A stretch of 64,000 bases of DNA from Saccharina japonica (GCA_008828725.1 MEHQ01003861.1:124001-188000), one strand, 5' to 3'. Positions 33,365-44,639 are shown, counted from the first letter of the stretch. Program-made: numbers and translations. Notes: generated by a model from the letters alone, not told the origin.

Positions 33365-33704
33365 TGTGTTTTGTTTTGTCCATCTCATACTTCGTATATT
33401 ATCTTCGCGCTTGATTTTCTATCTCCCTCTTTAGTCGTAACTCTACATCCGGGGTCACTAAGTAGGCTTTTGTTCCCCCTCCTCACTAAGGTACGTGTCT
33501 TGCATTTTGATCGCGAGAATATTTCAGCACTTTCTTCCCTTGTCGCCTTTCGTCGGATTCTGCCTACCCGCGACGAAGGCGCTCTCAGCAATTCGCTCCT
33601 TTTGATTGTTTTCGAATAATATCACAATATCACCGCAGTGGAATTTGAATTCGGGTACCAATGCTAGTAGCCATTAAAGCTGACCACTAATCTGCCGGGG
33701 CGGT
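33365..33704 (-). mobile_element. SINE (minus), nearly full length
   Basis: On the minus strand a diverged head starts at 33704 ('gaccgccccggcagattag'), followed by the body with 'aggcgacaagggaagaaag', 'attctcgcgatcaaaa' and 'gagttacgactaaaga', and ends near 33365. The paralogue is at 45165-45508. Confidence 0.7.
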
Positions 33705-33720
33705 CCACCGACGTGATTGC

Positions 33721-34248
33721 TCATGCCTGGACTCTGTTTTGCCACCCCTCTTTTCGAGGAACGATTTCATGACAGATTGCTCCCGGGAAAAAGAAGGGGT
33801 CAACGGCTTTCATGCGGCGAGACTTCGGCAGTCTTTGGGCAACGACATACCCACACACCTCCTGAATGGCGCTCAGCTTCTCCAACGACTGCGTAGACAC
33901 GTGCACGTGTGTTGCGAAATTGTTGTGCTTCGCTAATGTCTTCTTAACCGACGGCTCGTCCATGACCTTCTGCACGGGTACAGTAGTTATATTTTGTGGG
34001 CCGCGCAGCCGTGCCATTCCTGGTTGGGAAGGAGCGTCGTGCCAGCCTTCTTGATGTTCGAGGCGGTATCGGTTCTGGTTGGTTCTCAACGTGACGGCCG
34101 TGTCAGCAGTGCCGAGCACGTCGGGGTCCTCGACGAGATGCTGAACGATCCTCCCAGCATGGTGAGAACCGGAGAATTGCCGGCACGAGAGGGTCGCATG
34201 ACTGGTGTGTCGGTCCCCCTGACTAATATACTGCGCCGTTGAGCCCAT
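33721..34248 (-). CDS. Uncharacterised ORF, 175 codons
   Basis: This is one of the longer non-repetitive frames in the first 52 kb. The product is His/Gln/Ser-containing with no hydrophobic segment and no motif I recognise, for example 'VPVQKVMDEPSVKKTLAKHN'. Parallel frames on the same strand also look protein-like (34307-34086), which may mean a frameshifted relic. It lies between a SINE and a LINE 3' end. It may be a decayed transposon ORF; functional status unsupported. Confidence 0.25.
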   Translation of the reverse strand: MGSTAQYISQGDRHTSHATLSCRQFSGSHHAGRIVQHLVEDPDVLGTADTAVTLRTNQNRYRLEHQEGWHDAPSQPGMARLRGPQNITTVPVQKVMDEPSVKKTLAKHNNFATHVHVSTQSLEKLSAIQEVCGYVVAQRLPKSRRMKAVDPFFFPGAICHEIVPRKEGWQNRVQA

Positions 34249-34435
34249 GCCCGAGGTATGGGGTGTGCAACGAACGGGGCTGAACGGGGTGTGGTGCGAA
34301 CGAGCAAGAGCGGGGCGCAGGGGGGGGGAGGGGGGTACTCATTTGTTGCTTGCCTTAGTCATTTGACCATTGACCACGCATCCCTTTCGAGACGGAGCAC
34401 CGTTCCTACTCCGAATATAGACACCTCCAACACTT

Positions 34436-35190
34436 GGGCACGACAGCGATGCTACAGCCCATCGCATTGTTTTGTTTTAGTTTGTTCATTTATTTTGCCG
34501 TGGTCGCTTTTTTTGCCTTTGGTTTCCTGTCCTTCTGCAGTATATTTCCCTGCTTTTTTTTCCTTTCCTTTTTCTTTTTTTCTTTGATTGCTTAGCTACT
34601 ACGTACTACGTACGTATTCATTTTGTTTTTGGTATTTCCTCTTCTCTGTCCTTGACTTTCGTGTGTGGCACGAAACGAAACGGAACTGAGTAGGAAGCGC
34701 CACGCATCCGTGGTATGGGTGGCACCTAAGGGAATGGAGACAGAGGGGGGGGACGGTTCGTAGGGAAACCGCGGTGGACTAAAGTAGAAAGGAGACGGCA
34801 GACAGGGTAGCAAGGTACCAGACTGACTAACTGGTAGAATCTGTCTGTACTCCGGAGACAAACTTGCCTCGGCTGCCTGGAAGGTGTTTTTGGTGTGCTC
34901 CGGTTGCTTGTCCTTTCCTGTCGTTCTTAGTCTTACTCTGCTTCGTTGTTTTTCACTCCATTTCATTTCGTTTCATTTCATTTTATGTTATCGGTTGTCG
35001 CATCTCCTCTGGGAGAAGCACGACTCTTTTTTTGTCATGTTTTTGTTTGGTTGTTTGAGTGTTTGTTGATTTGCTATTTTATTATGTTTGCTGTTTATTA
35101 TGTTTATTTTTTATTCTTTTTTTCCCTTTTGCTTTTCCTCTTTTTTCATTTTTTGTTTCTCTTTCATGCACCTGGATTGCTAGCAGGGTA
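34436..35190 (+). mobile_element. LINE 3' region (+)
   Basis: It starts at 'gggcacgacagcgatgctac' and continues through 'agctactacgtactacgtac', the ORF-tail-like block and the distal UTR to 'ctggattgctagcagggtac' (about 35171-35190). It breaks there into a second LINE piece, so the final 190 bp are missing. Confidence 0.75.
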
Positions 35191-35268
35191 CGAGGTTTCA
35201 TTTCATTTGGTTTTTTATTGGAGGTCGCATCTCCTCTGGGAGAAGCACGACACTTTCTTTCTTTTTTT

Positions 35269-37068
35269 TAGGGCTGTGAGTCGGTTCCATTTCACGACTA
35301 ATAACTAGTCGCTAGTCGGCGAAGCCGACTAGGTGAACTTTAGTCGGTAAGTCGGCTGGCGAAGCCAGCCGACTTGCCGGCTAAAGTCAGGCGAGCGAAG
35401 CGAGCCAAAAAAGCCCCCCCCGGCCGAGGGGGTCCCGCTGGAGGCGCCCCCGGAGGGCTCGCCGGAGGCGCCTCCGGAGGACCCCGCTGAAGGCGCCGCC
35501 GGAGGCCAAAAAATCGATTTTTTGGCTTCACTTAAGCAAGAAAAGCGCAAACAATATGACCTAGATTCACATGAGTTTCAAACGAAAAACACACAAAAAA
35601 CTTCAGTTTACAAAAGAAATTCACAAAAAACGAGAAGTACAACGCATGTACCAGGTAGATTTACCCCGGAGTAAAGGAACGTGACAGCAATTGTTTGAGT
35701 CGCAATACTACCTGGCGGGGATACGAGCGAAAAAGCGAACTCATCACCAAGATAGCGGTGCAAAACGTATCCCCAGAAGATAAAGGTCTTGGATCCCTCC
35801 GTGATGTTATTCCTTTACTAACGTCTCTCCCAACCTTGCGCGAAACGCGCGCGTCGATGACGACGGCAAGTCCTAAACCATCGATTATATGGTCCACCCG
35901 GGACATTATTTCCATTCACGTTTTATACTATACCGAGCTCAACAAATAAAGTTAGACATTGAAAATGGTATATTCGTGATCGCAAAGGCGAGACGAATCA
36001 ATGCTGAGATTTTGAACGGAAACAAAAATTCACACTACTAACAAGTGATCATGCAGCACAGCATCAAGAAAAAAAATGCCAAGACAGGCGAAAATTTGCC
36101 AAAATCAGTCATTTTGGGATAAATCCTCAATATCTCACGAACTTTCAGTTCCCAGGAGAAACGAAAAAAAAAGCCCTGCGCGTATGGTGTTAATTCATCG
36201 TTTGCCGCCCTTTACATAAAATCTCACACCCAACTATTTAATGCCAACTTGAACAAAACGGCCTCCAAAATCCGATTTTATGCCGATATCTCCGTCAGTT
36301 TATCGATTTTTTAAAAACAGAAAAAAGGCCCAGGCGGAAATATGACGAGCTAGCTAAATACGCAGTCTAATTATTGTGTGGCAACATTACAATCGACCTA
36401 AGCTTGGACCAGAAATTCAAGTTTTTTGCAAAAAATCGGGCTAAATAATAATGATAAAAAAAAAATCGACGTGTTGTTATCGCCGTCTCGAGAGGGCCGT
36501 TCTAAGGGTATCTCTGCTTTTTACAACAACCTACCCATACCCGAGATAAGTGTTCCTTGGTGATGGGGGAAATTTTGATATTTTGAGCCGGACGGACTAC
36601 AGGTGGACCATGAAAAACTTCCACAGCGGGTTGTTGGATCTGAGCGGCTTGCTGCGCCTCTGCTCATGCTCCACGCGGTAAAGCACACCGTTTCGGGGTC
36701 GCGTGCACTCGCCAAAGTGGTCCGCGGGTCGATAATGGCCACAACTTTGCTCACGGGATCTCGGCCCTCAGCGTTGGCATTGGGTGCGCCAGGGCTGACG
36801 CCGTCGGCACCGTCGAGAGAGATGGGCTGTTCCGCCATGTGTGCGTGTGTGTGTGGATCTCCCGCTGTGCGTTGCAGTGTCACAGGGCATGTGAGGGTAT
36901 CCGCAGCCCGCAGCAATTCACATTAAAAGCTGTACCCCGCATTGAAAAAGCCTTCCTACAGTTAAGGAAACCCAATAAGTCGGAAAGTCGGCACCTCCGT
37001 TTCACGACTGACTATTAGTACGACTAATAGCTAATCGGCGACTTAAGTCGTGCCGACTCACAGCCCTA
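35269..37068. mobile_element. hAT-like DNA transposon (copy 4, 1.8 kb)
   Basis: The 16-bp TIRs are perfect: 'tagggctgtgagtcgg' (35269-35284) and its inverse (37053-37068). Both are flanked by 'cttttttt' (35261-35268, 37069-37076), an 8-bp duplication within a LINE whose intact copies show the empty site. Subterminal 'agtcggcgaagccgactag' motifs occur at both ends, plus GC-rich 'ggaggcgcc' repeats at 35430-35510. Internal frames of 107-131 codons near 36521-36926 show no hAT dimerisation or DDE motif, so it looks non-autonomous. Confidence 0.9.
36521..36916 (-). CDS. Uncharacterised ORF inside the hAT-like element
   Basis: 131 codons. After a second Met the product contains 'MAEQPISLDGADG' and 'IDPRTTLASARDPETV', a composition like a soluble protein N-terminus. 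The opposite strand is open over the same interval, which weakens the case. It shows no transposase motif. It could be cargo or a remnant captured by the transposon. Confidence 0.2.
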   Translation of the reverse strand: MLRAADTLTCPVTLQRTAGDPHTHAHMAEQPISLDGADGVSPGAPNANAEGRDPVSKVVAIIDPRTTLASARDPETVCFTAWSMSRGAASRSDPTTRCGSFSWSTCSPSGSKYQNFPHHQGTLISGMGRLL

Positions 37069-37202
37069 CTTTTTTTGTCATGCTTTTTATTTGGTTGCTT
37101 GATTGTTGATTTGCTTCAGTATATTTGCTTTTATTATTTTTCTTTTCGCTTTTTTCTTTTTCTCTTTTTTTCTCTTGCATGCACCTGGATTGCTAGCAGG
37201 GT

Positions 37203-38164
37203 AGGTCTTGCCTGTCGTATATGGCGTTGCATTGTCTGCTCTGCTTACTGCACTGAGTGTAGTATCTCTGTGTCGTAGTTTTGTGACCACAGAACAGGTA
37301 CCTTTTTAGGATGAAGAATCGGCACGGACACTGGGTGTGCTGGATGTCGACGGGTAGAAAGGAAGGTTTAATGTGAAGAACACACACACACACGAGATCT
37401 TGCCTGTCGTATATGGCATTGCATTGTCTGCTCTGCTTACTGCACTGAGCGAAGTATCTCTGTGTCGTAGTTTTGTGGCCACAGAACAGGTACCTTTTTA
37501 GGATGAAGAATCGGCACGGACACTGGGTGTGCTGGATGTCGACGGGTAGAAAGGAAGGTTTAATGTGAAGAACACACACACACACGAGATCTTGCCTGTC
37601 GTATATGGCATTGCATTGTCTGCTCTGCTTACTGCACTGAGCGAAGTATCTCTGTGTCGTAGTTTTGTGGCCACAGAACAGGTACCTTTTTAGGATGAAG
37701 AATCGGCACGGACACTGGGTGTGCTGGATGTCGACGGGTAGAAAGGAAGGTTTAATGTGAAGAACACACACACACACGAGATCTTGCCTGTCGTATATGG
37801 CATTGCATTGTCTGCTCTGCTTACTGCACTGAGCGAAGTATCTCTGTGTCGTAGTTTTGTGGCCACAGAACAGGTACCTTTTTAGGATGAAGAATCGGCA
37901 CGGACACTGGGTGTGCTGGATGTCGACGGGTAGAAAGGAAGGTTTAATGTGAAGAACACACACACACACGAGATCTTGCCTGTCGTATATGGCATTGCAT
38001 TGTCTGCTCTGCTTACTGCACTGAGCGAAGTATCTCTGTGTCGTAGTTTTGTGGCCACATAACTGGTACCTTTTTAGGATAAAGAATCGGCACGGACAGC
38101 TGCTCGGTGTGCTGGATGTCGACGGGTAGAACGGAAGTTTAATGTGAAGAACACACACACACAC
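37203..38164 (+). repeat. 192-bp tandem array derived from a LINE 3' end (five tails)
   Basis: After the LINE's own terminal segment, units begin 'gagatcttgcctgtcg' at 37394, 37586, 37778 and 37970, exactly 192 bp apart. Each is the last ~180 bp of the LINE plus a (CA)n tail. The first units are virtually identical and the last is diverged ('cggacagctgctcggtgtg'). Because 192 is divisible by 3, the minus strand stays open for 415 codons (37193-38440) as a 64-residue repeat. This open frame is explained by the array and I do not call it a gene. Confidence 0.9.
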
Positions 38165-38289
38165 TTCGTATCTATGGGTGATGACCCAAGGATGACCCAA
38201 AAAAAAGATGGATATCACCCATAGCTTCGTATGTACTCTGTGCTCGTACGTACCACTGTGCGTACTACTTATCAAAAGTTTCATACGCA

Positions 38290-38660
38290 TAATCCAGTTG
38301 CATCCATGATCATTCGATGAAAACACGAGAAAAAACGGCGGTAATGAAATGAATGGGAATATCTGCCCCAATAGTGACATGCGGGATGGGAGAAGTTGTG
38401 TCCCAAAGTTGGGATAGGACGGGAACATGTGAGCAGACATCGGGATGGGAATAGTCGGGACTGGGCAGACTGTGGGATGGGAAACAGTCGGGAACGGGAA
38501 TACGGCACCCTACCGCGGGAAGGTAGAGCTCGGGAACAGAAGCTAACGACGGTACCGGTCGGGAAATCGCGGCCGGGGACGAAATATCATGTGGTTTCCC
38601 GTTCCCGTACCGTACCGTTCCCGTCCCGACTTTTACCGCGCGTACCCTTGGATAATCCTT
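38290..38660 (-). repeat. Dispersed repeat G, copy 1
   Basis: It is rich in 'cgggaacggg'/'gggatgggaa' motifs. Its reverse complement matches 42700-43085 in order ('accgttcccgtcccgac', 'gaccgcgatttcccgac'-like, 'ccattcatttcatt'-like ends). Likely a non-autonomous DNA element with GC-rich ends, class unknown. Confidence 0.65.
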
Positions 38661-38827
38661 GGCAAATACCCGGTAACGTGTATAAGTGTATAATAAATAA
38701 TAATCGTATTGGTAGTACAGCACTTGGAAGGCGTATCTTAGATGGAAACTAGGGAGTTTTCTCAGAGCCAAGGCAAACCGATCTCTCTGTCTTTCAGTCT
38801 TCCATTGTGGGACAAGGAATTAAGCTT

Positions 38828-38950
38828 CTCTTCTTCTATCTCTCCGTAAACAGCACACGTGAGTACCAACGATTACCTGTTCAATAGGCTGACCTGGCAA
38901 GGGATACTCTGTGTCCTTATTACCCTAATACTATCACATTTGACGTCGTC
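38828..38950 (+). repeat. Dispersed repeat D, copy 2
   Basis: It matches 13770-13900: 'agcttctcttcttctatctc', 'cacgtgagtaccaac', 'gggatactctgtgtcc'. Diverged. Confidence 0.5.
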
Positions 38951-39080
38951 GAGGACACGGGGCGAACGTTTATTTTATAGAAATGCTTGCCTGCGCGTGC
39001 GCTCCCCCCCGAAAAAAAGGTCTCCCTGGTTCCCCTGGTGTTGGAACGAAGCGGGCAGGTCAACGTACGGCCGTACAGTA

Positions 39081-39245
39081 CCGGCCCGCTCATAAGAAAC
39101 TAGAAATCGGGCTTAGGTTGACTTTCTTATTTGAGAAAGGGGTGTGTCCCACACTAACTTCAGTATAATAGCTGTCGATTTTCTTATCTCCCCCGTAATG
39201 TTTAGGCTGAGTTTCTTGTGGGGCACTTTCTTATGAGAGGGCCGG
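39081..39245. mobile_element. 165-bp TA-flanked MITE
   Basis: The ends 'ccggcccgctcataagaaa' and 'tttcttatgagagggccgg' are near-perfect inverses bordered by TA (39079-39080, 39246-39247). Interior non-coding. Confidence 0.7.
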
Positions 39246-39249
39246 TAGT

Positions 39250-40135
39250 GTATACGGTGGTACCGACGTCCCAAATCCTGCCGTTCAGAAAGGGGGACAA
39301 GTTACAAGGATTACCCTGGGCTGGGTAATCGATCGATATTTTATCCTGATAGCTCAGTAGGTAACACCCCAGGTCGATAGAATGCATGACGTTCGTATAC
39401 TTTGTATACGATGAGTATAATAAGTAGTTAGTGTGGATTGATTTAGTTTTACACGAGAGGGACGCGATGTATTGTTAACTATGGAGATCGCCTCGTCAGA
39501 CGATGTCGGCCGTGTCGGGGTCTTGGGCAGGTTTGGCTGAGGCCTCGACGCGAACTTGTATTTCTTATGTATACATATGTCATGTGTGACAAAGCAGTGC
39601 CTCCACAAAACCCCCCTCGTATCTCGCAAGTAAGGAGAGATCTCATGGGTAAGAGTGTGGGGGTGGGGTCGTTCTCGTAGGGAACCCTTCACTCCCTGGT
39701 AGCCACGTAACTACCAGGTAGCTATGACTAGCCCTCCAAAAAAAGGATTGAGCTGTGTATTTCTCTCGAAATATCAACCATTATTGGCTAAAATGCCAAA
39801 ACTTTATTTTAAAGTCTAGTGAAGTTGTAAGGCTTTACATCTCCCGGGGCTGTAATGTGTAGCCGCATTTTTCGTCTCCATTCGGCTCCGCAACAGCTTT
39901 GAGTTACCCGATGCCAATCATCGTGCGGACCAACAGCAGAGTCGTTTCTGCTGGGGCACCTCTACGAGGCGAAAAGGAAGGGCCTCGGCGGAGAATCGGC
40001 ACGTTTCAGGCCGGGAGACTCGTAAAACAAGATATTTCGTCAAGGTTGCTCGTGCGTCACTGACTCTCCAGCCCGACATGCCCACACCCCCGCCGTGCCG
40101 TGCTATCTAAGCAAAGCTGGTAGTCCCACGAGAGC
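39250..40135. other. Non-coding stretch, no gene seen
   Basis: A 112-codon minus-strand frame (39354-39692) has no recognisable motif. I find no element ends. Confidence 0.4.
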
Positions 40136-40732
40136 TCGACAGCGCACAGCAGGCCATCTCACAGATGGTCAAGGAAGAGGCCGTTTGCGAATCGGTGCTC
40201 TGTGGCTGAAGCAGTCGCTGGATTGGCGGAAACTATTTGTTTTCCCTCCTCGAACCGTATGGTCTCTGGGTCGTATCGAAAAATTAACCCACACGATAAC
40301 CGCTTGTGTACTTGAGAGATACAGGCACTTGAACAGAGTATGGAGTATATGCCTGGTGTTTTGGATGGGGAATGTCAAATATCAGCACAAACAGCAGCAG
40401 TAGTTGCAAATTAGCAGGTGTTTGTGTGTTCTTCACATTGAACCTATTAATAGCAGGTACCGTACCGTTGTACCGTTGTACGACCTCGTTCGACATTTCA
40501 CACTACCCAAAACACCAGGCATATATACTCCATACTTTAATGTATGGACCTCCCACGTACACAAGCGATTATCGTATGGGTTGATGTATCGAGAAAGACC
40601 CCGAGACCATACGGTTTGAGGAGGGACAAAAACAGTTTTCGCCAATCCAGCGACTGCTCCAGCCACAGAACGCCGATTCGCAAACGACCTCTTCCTTGGT
40701 AATCTGTGAGATGTCCTGCTGTGCGCTGTCGA
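40136..40732. mobile_element. Foldback element (arms ~245 bp)
   Basis: The arms 40136-40380 and 40492-40732 are inverses ('tcgacagcgcacagcagg', 'gagaccatacggtt', 'accaggcatatatactccat'). The loop holds a short minus-strand LINE tail remnant ('gtgttcttcacattgaacc', about 40426-40444) and a 'taccgttg' micro-repeat. Confidence 0.75.
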
Positions 40733-40856
40733 ATTTTTATAATATCCAACAAATACCATTCCAGAAGCACAAACTATTATTTATTATTATTCAAAATTTC
40801 CGTAATTTATTTCTGACTGGAAAGTACCTTCAAATTGTATTTGATTATATTATTAT

Positions 40857-42076
40857 TAGGGCTTGAGCCTAAATCAGGTACACCTGGTCACTTTGGTGCC
40901 AAAAACAGGTACAACACTAAAACCAAGTACAAATCACACGCCAGGACACCTCTCATTGGCCAGCCTCACATCATACCCAGCTGATCATACCTGATTTTGG
41001 CATGAAACGCTCAGATACACCTGGATTTGTCTACTTTGTTTAGCTTTCAACTGATTTTGGCGAATTTTGAGCCAATCAGAGGTCATACGTACACTGTCTC
41101 CTATACGCCCGACACGAAGACATCACCACACTATGTACATACGACCCGCCACAACGATTACAGAACGTATCATACGCGCGCATACAGCACAATGGACCTG
41201 TTGTACGAGTAATACTCCAGGTATTACGTACTGCCTCTTGCTGACACGGTACGGAAAGCGAGCAGTTCAGTCTGAAATTAACTCGATGTTTTGTTCGTAT
41301 GCTATCAATGTGGCTACGACTATATACATACGTACCTGGTACAAGAATACGGAAATACACGTCGTAGGAGTGAGTGTGATCACGAAATCAATGAAAGTAT
41401 ACGACAGGTATTAGACCAAAGGTTATGGTACCACTTTGTGGCTCGTTCATAATCTTATCAGCAACATAGTGCCAAAGAAAATGGGTGTACCCCTCGTATG
41501 GAGCATAAAGTTGGCCACTATGTTCCCCAAGATAGAAAAATCCAACAAAAAGGGGCGTCTCGTCATCATCTGACCCCTGAGATGATGCCAGGCACAATAC
41601 GCCATTATCTTGGTTGGCTCTTTTATTGTTCCGCAAATATATACGATAATACATGCCTTGCACTATATACGAGAACGATACGTATAATATGTACGTATGA
41701 CGTACACCGAGTACGTATACGAAAACGATACGTACCATATTTTGAATACATACGAGTATTATGTTGCTTTGGCCATAGGCACTGCTGCTGCACAGCCTTT
41801 ATCTTTGTTTGCCGAAATAAAAGTCGGGAAGAAAAAAGAGCCACAAAGTGGTACGATAACGTTTGGTCTTAATACCTTTATCAAGAGTTTGGAGGACACA
41901 CACATCTGCTACCATTCTGCTGTTCAGGCGAAAATTCAAAAGTATGTTTTATTATTTCTCACAGCCAAAAAGTCCTGGAAAACACCGTTCGTGGCGTGCG
42001 TTTTTTACTTGGTTTTAGTATATACCTGATTTTGGCTCAAATGGATCAGGTATACCTGATTTTGGCAGTTGCCCTT
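40857..42076. mobile_element. hAT-like DNA transposon (copy 5)
   Basis: The left end 'tagggcttgagcctaaatca' and the inverse of the right end 'aagggcaactgccaaaatca' agree at most positions. Both run into a palindromic 'tcaggtatacctgattttgg' motif that repeats subterminally. The flanks are 'attattat' (40849-40856) and 'attattat' (42077-42084), an 8-bp duplication, though in simple AT sequence. A 472-bp element is nested inside. No transposase. Confidence 0.7.
41406..41877. mobile_element. Nested 472-bp MITE with ~38-bp TIRs
   Basis: The left end 'aggtattagaccaaaggtta' continues into 'ggtaccactttgtggctc'. The right end is its inverse ('gagccacaaagtggtac' to 'ggtcttaatacct'). It lies within the hAT-like element at 40857-42076 and target repeats are unclear. 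Confidence 0.65.
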
Positions 42077-42509
42077 ATTATTATATTTGCCATCCGACAA
42101 TGTGCAGCATGAGCTTCAGCATTTTATGTCTATTGCTCGATTTGTGAAAATGCTGGATATTTCAAACTGCTCCGATGGAGAAGTGGCTTTTTACGTTGGG
42201 TATCTGGTGGATGGTAGGAGAATAATACATTCCGAGAAGCGCACGACCCTTTCGACTGCGTTTCGGGTCAAAAACATCAATTATTGGCCAAAAAAAAATC
42301 GAGCTGAAACAAATCGACCTTCCATAAGAAAGTAAAAATACATCATCAGTCGTAGCGTACGTATTATACATACATACCAGGTAAGCTGATACTGCTGTGC
42401 ATACATACAACAGCAGTACAAGATACAGGGGTCCGCATCTGAGATAGACCTGTTTTTTTATTCTGCCGATACCTTTACTAAAAGAACGAAGGCAACAAAT
42501 CCCACTGTT

Positions 42510-42700
42510 TTGATGAAAAATATTTATTTTTGTTGGCGCTGAATTTTTTTCCGTTTAAGGGTTTTTTCCTTTCAACTTGTTTTGGTGAAAAATATTCATT
42601 TTTGATGGCGCTGAAAAATTGCCCGTTTCTGGGTTTTTTCCTGACTGCTTGGTGAAGAATATATCCATTTTCAGCGACATCGAAAATTAATGTTTTTCAA
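42510..42700 (+). repeat. ~70-bp tandem repeat, about 2.5 units
   Basis: 'tgaaaaatatt(t/c)atttttg' with 'tggcgctgaa' and 'gggttttttcct' recurs at about 42513, 42583 and, diverged, 42653. Confidence 0.7.
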
Positions 42701-43085
42701 GGGTACGCGCGGTAAAGGTCGGGACGGGAAAATGTGGTCGGGACGGCAACGGTACGGTACGGGAATGGGAAACCGTCAGATTTTTGTTCCCGACCGCGAT
42801 TTCCCGACCGGTACCATCGTCAGTTTCTGCTCCCGAGCTTTACCGTCCCGCGGTGATGGCCGTGTTCCCGTTCCCGACTGTTTCCCACCCCACTGTCTGC
42901 CCATTCCCGACTTTTCCCGTCCCGCTGTCCGCCAAGTCCCGACTATTCCCATCCCACCGTCATATAAGTGATTCCCGTCCCATCCCGACCATGGGGCACA
43001 GCTTCTCCCATCCCGCATCTCACTATTGGGGCAGATATTCCCATTCCATTTACCGCCGATTTTTTCGTTTTCCCATCGCATGACC
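42700..43085 (+). repeat. Dispersed repeat G, copy 2
   Basis: It is an inverted copy relative to 38290-38660, with dense 'cccgttcccgac', 'cccgtcccgctg' and 'ttcccatcccacc' motifs. Confidence 0.65.
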
Positions 43086-43144
43086 ATGGATGGATGCAAG
43101 TGCGTATACTGCATTTTTACTGTATATGTTTCCGAACTATGAAA

Positions 43145-43658
43145 ACAAATGGTCAATGGTCATTTGGGGGTATACCCCCTGGTTTTACGGCCATTTGGAT
43201 TTGGGGGTAGGGTCAAAATGCGCCCGCGGAACGTGCGCCCGCGGGCCCAAACAGGCCTCAAACGCAATTCCGAAAGCCTGGCGAGATGCCCGAAGCCCAT
43301 GCCAAGCACGCACATTTTTTTATTTTATTTTTGCACGTCTTTGGGCCTTACAGGACGGCGGCGCACGAGGGAGCAAACTAAGTCCCCCCTTTGACCACAT
43401 CTCGGGGGGGGATAACCCCACGTACCTACTAAATTGATCTACTCCCCCCGATGGACCACTTTTTCCACCCCGTTCGATCGAAACCATACCCCCGTTTGAC
43501 CATCTGCGACAGCCTCAAAAACGACTACAGCAGTACGTATCCACGTCACCGCCGAACAGACCGAATAGACCACGGGGCGGAACATCCAGAACTCGCGAAT
43601 AGTCTGGATCGTTTGCCCCCCAAAATATCGGCGGAACAATATAAAAATCAAATCTTTA

Positions 43659-43697
<39 letters not shown>

Positions 43698-43699
43698 CC

Positions 43700-43733
<34 letters not shown>

Positions 43734-44625
43734 CCGTAGCAGTAGTAGAAGTAGTATAGTACGAGTAGTATAACATAGGTTAACATATCGTGTGCTCCGT
43801 CGCAAGCGGTCTCGGGGGATGGATACGATGGGGGACGGGAGGAGAGCACCTCTCAATAACACTAACGAACGAACGTTGCGCCTGATGTTGTTCGTGTCCC
43901 AAAGACCCCTCCCGTCCGACAAAACCAAGCACCGAGCATCCATGACGCACAGCACCCAGCAACGAAGCACCACGCACCCAGCACGAAACACCCAGCAACC
44001 CACGACCCCCTGAGATCAACCGAGCATCTCGTACCCGTATGTGTCCTGCTTCTCACACCACTTCCTTTTGCCATCACAAGGGCCTACATTTTCTGAGAAG
44101 AGCCGATATCTTCATGTCGCGTATGAAGATTTGATTTTTATGTTGTTCCGCCGATATTTTGGGGGGCAAACGATCCAGACTATTCGCGAGTTCTGGATGT
44201 TCCGCCCCGTGGTCTATTCGGTCTGTTCGGCGGTGACGTGGATACGTACTGCTGTAGTCGTTTTTGAGGCTGTCGCAGATGGTCAAACGGGGGTATGGTT
44301 TCGGTCGAACGGGGTGAAAAAAGTGGTCAATCGGGGGGAGTAGATAAATTTAGTAGGTACGTGGGGTTATCCCCCCCCGAGATGTGGTCAAACGGGGGGC
44401 TTAGTTTGCTCCCTCGTGCGCCGCCGTCCTGTAAGGCCCAAAGACGTGCCTAAAAAAAAAAAAAAAACTGTGCGTGCTTGGCATGGGCTTCGGGCATCTC
44501 GCCAGGCCTTCGGAATGGCGTTTGAGGCCTGTTTGGGCCCGCGGGAGCCCTTTCCGCGGGCGCATGTTGACCCTACCCCCAAATGGCCGTAAAACCAGGG
44601 GGTATACCCCCAAATGACCATTGCC
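43145..44625. repeat. Large inverted repeat 2 (arms ~510 bp)
   Basis: Arms are about 43145-43660 and 44120-44625. They have the same arm family as 30645-32935, the same boundary 'tcatttgggggtataccccc' and the same 'cccgcgg' internal palindrome. The spacer holds a (TAG)n tract and a segment (43790-44035) that is the inverse of 31210-31470. Confidence 0.85.
43662..43760 (+). repeat. (TAG)n microsatellite
   Basis: An imperfect (TAG)n tract starting exactly where the left arm ends. It gives poly-Val or poly-Tyr/Leu frames that are artefacts. Confidence 0.9.
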
Positions 44626-44639
44626 CTAATTTTTTTCCC

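Larger units (their letters stand above)
32288..33704 (+). repeat. Segmental duplication, copy 1 (partner 44000-45508)
   Basis: This segment (right arm of the inverted repeat, two SINE pieces and unique sequence between them) recurs in the same orientation at 44000-45508. Shared unique markers include 'tgaatgctggtagtggtatg', 'ggagttgtgagtgtcgt' and 'aagcgggcattttgtatctg'. Both copies stop at the 5' end of a SINE head ('tgccggggcg'). Confidence 0.85.
35191..37393 (+). mobile_element. LINE 3' end split by a hAT-like element
   Basis: The left part 35191-35268 ends 'gcacgacactttctttcttt'. The right part 37069-37393 resumes with 'gtcatgctttttatttggtt' and runs to the (CA)n tail. Removing 35269-37068 and one 8-bp repeat restores the continuous order seen at 1190-1538. 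Confidence 0.85.

Noticed and set aside
37193..38440. 415-codon minus-strand ORF as a protein gene
   Set aside because: It is the antisense of a 192-bp LINE-tail array. The openness follows from a period divisible by three, with no start context, domain or independent conservation.
43451..43849. ORFs with poly-Val or poly-Tyr
   Set aside because: Translations of the (TAG)n microsatellite and its antisense.
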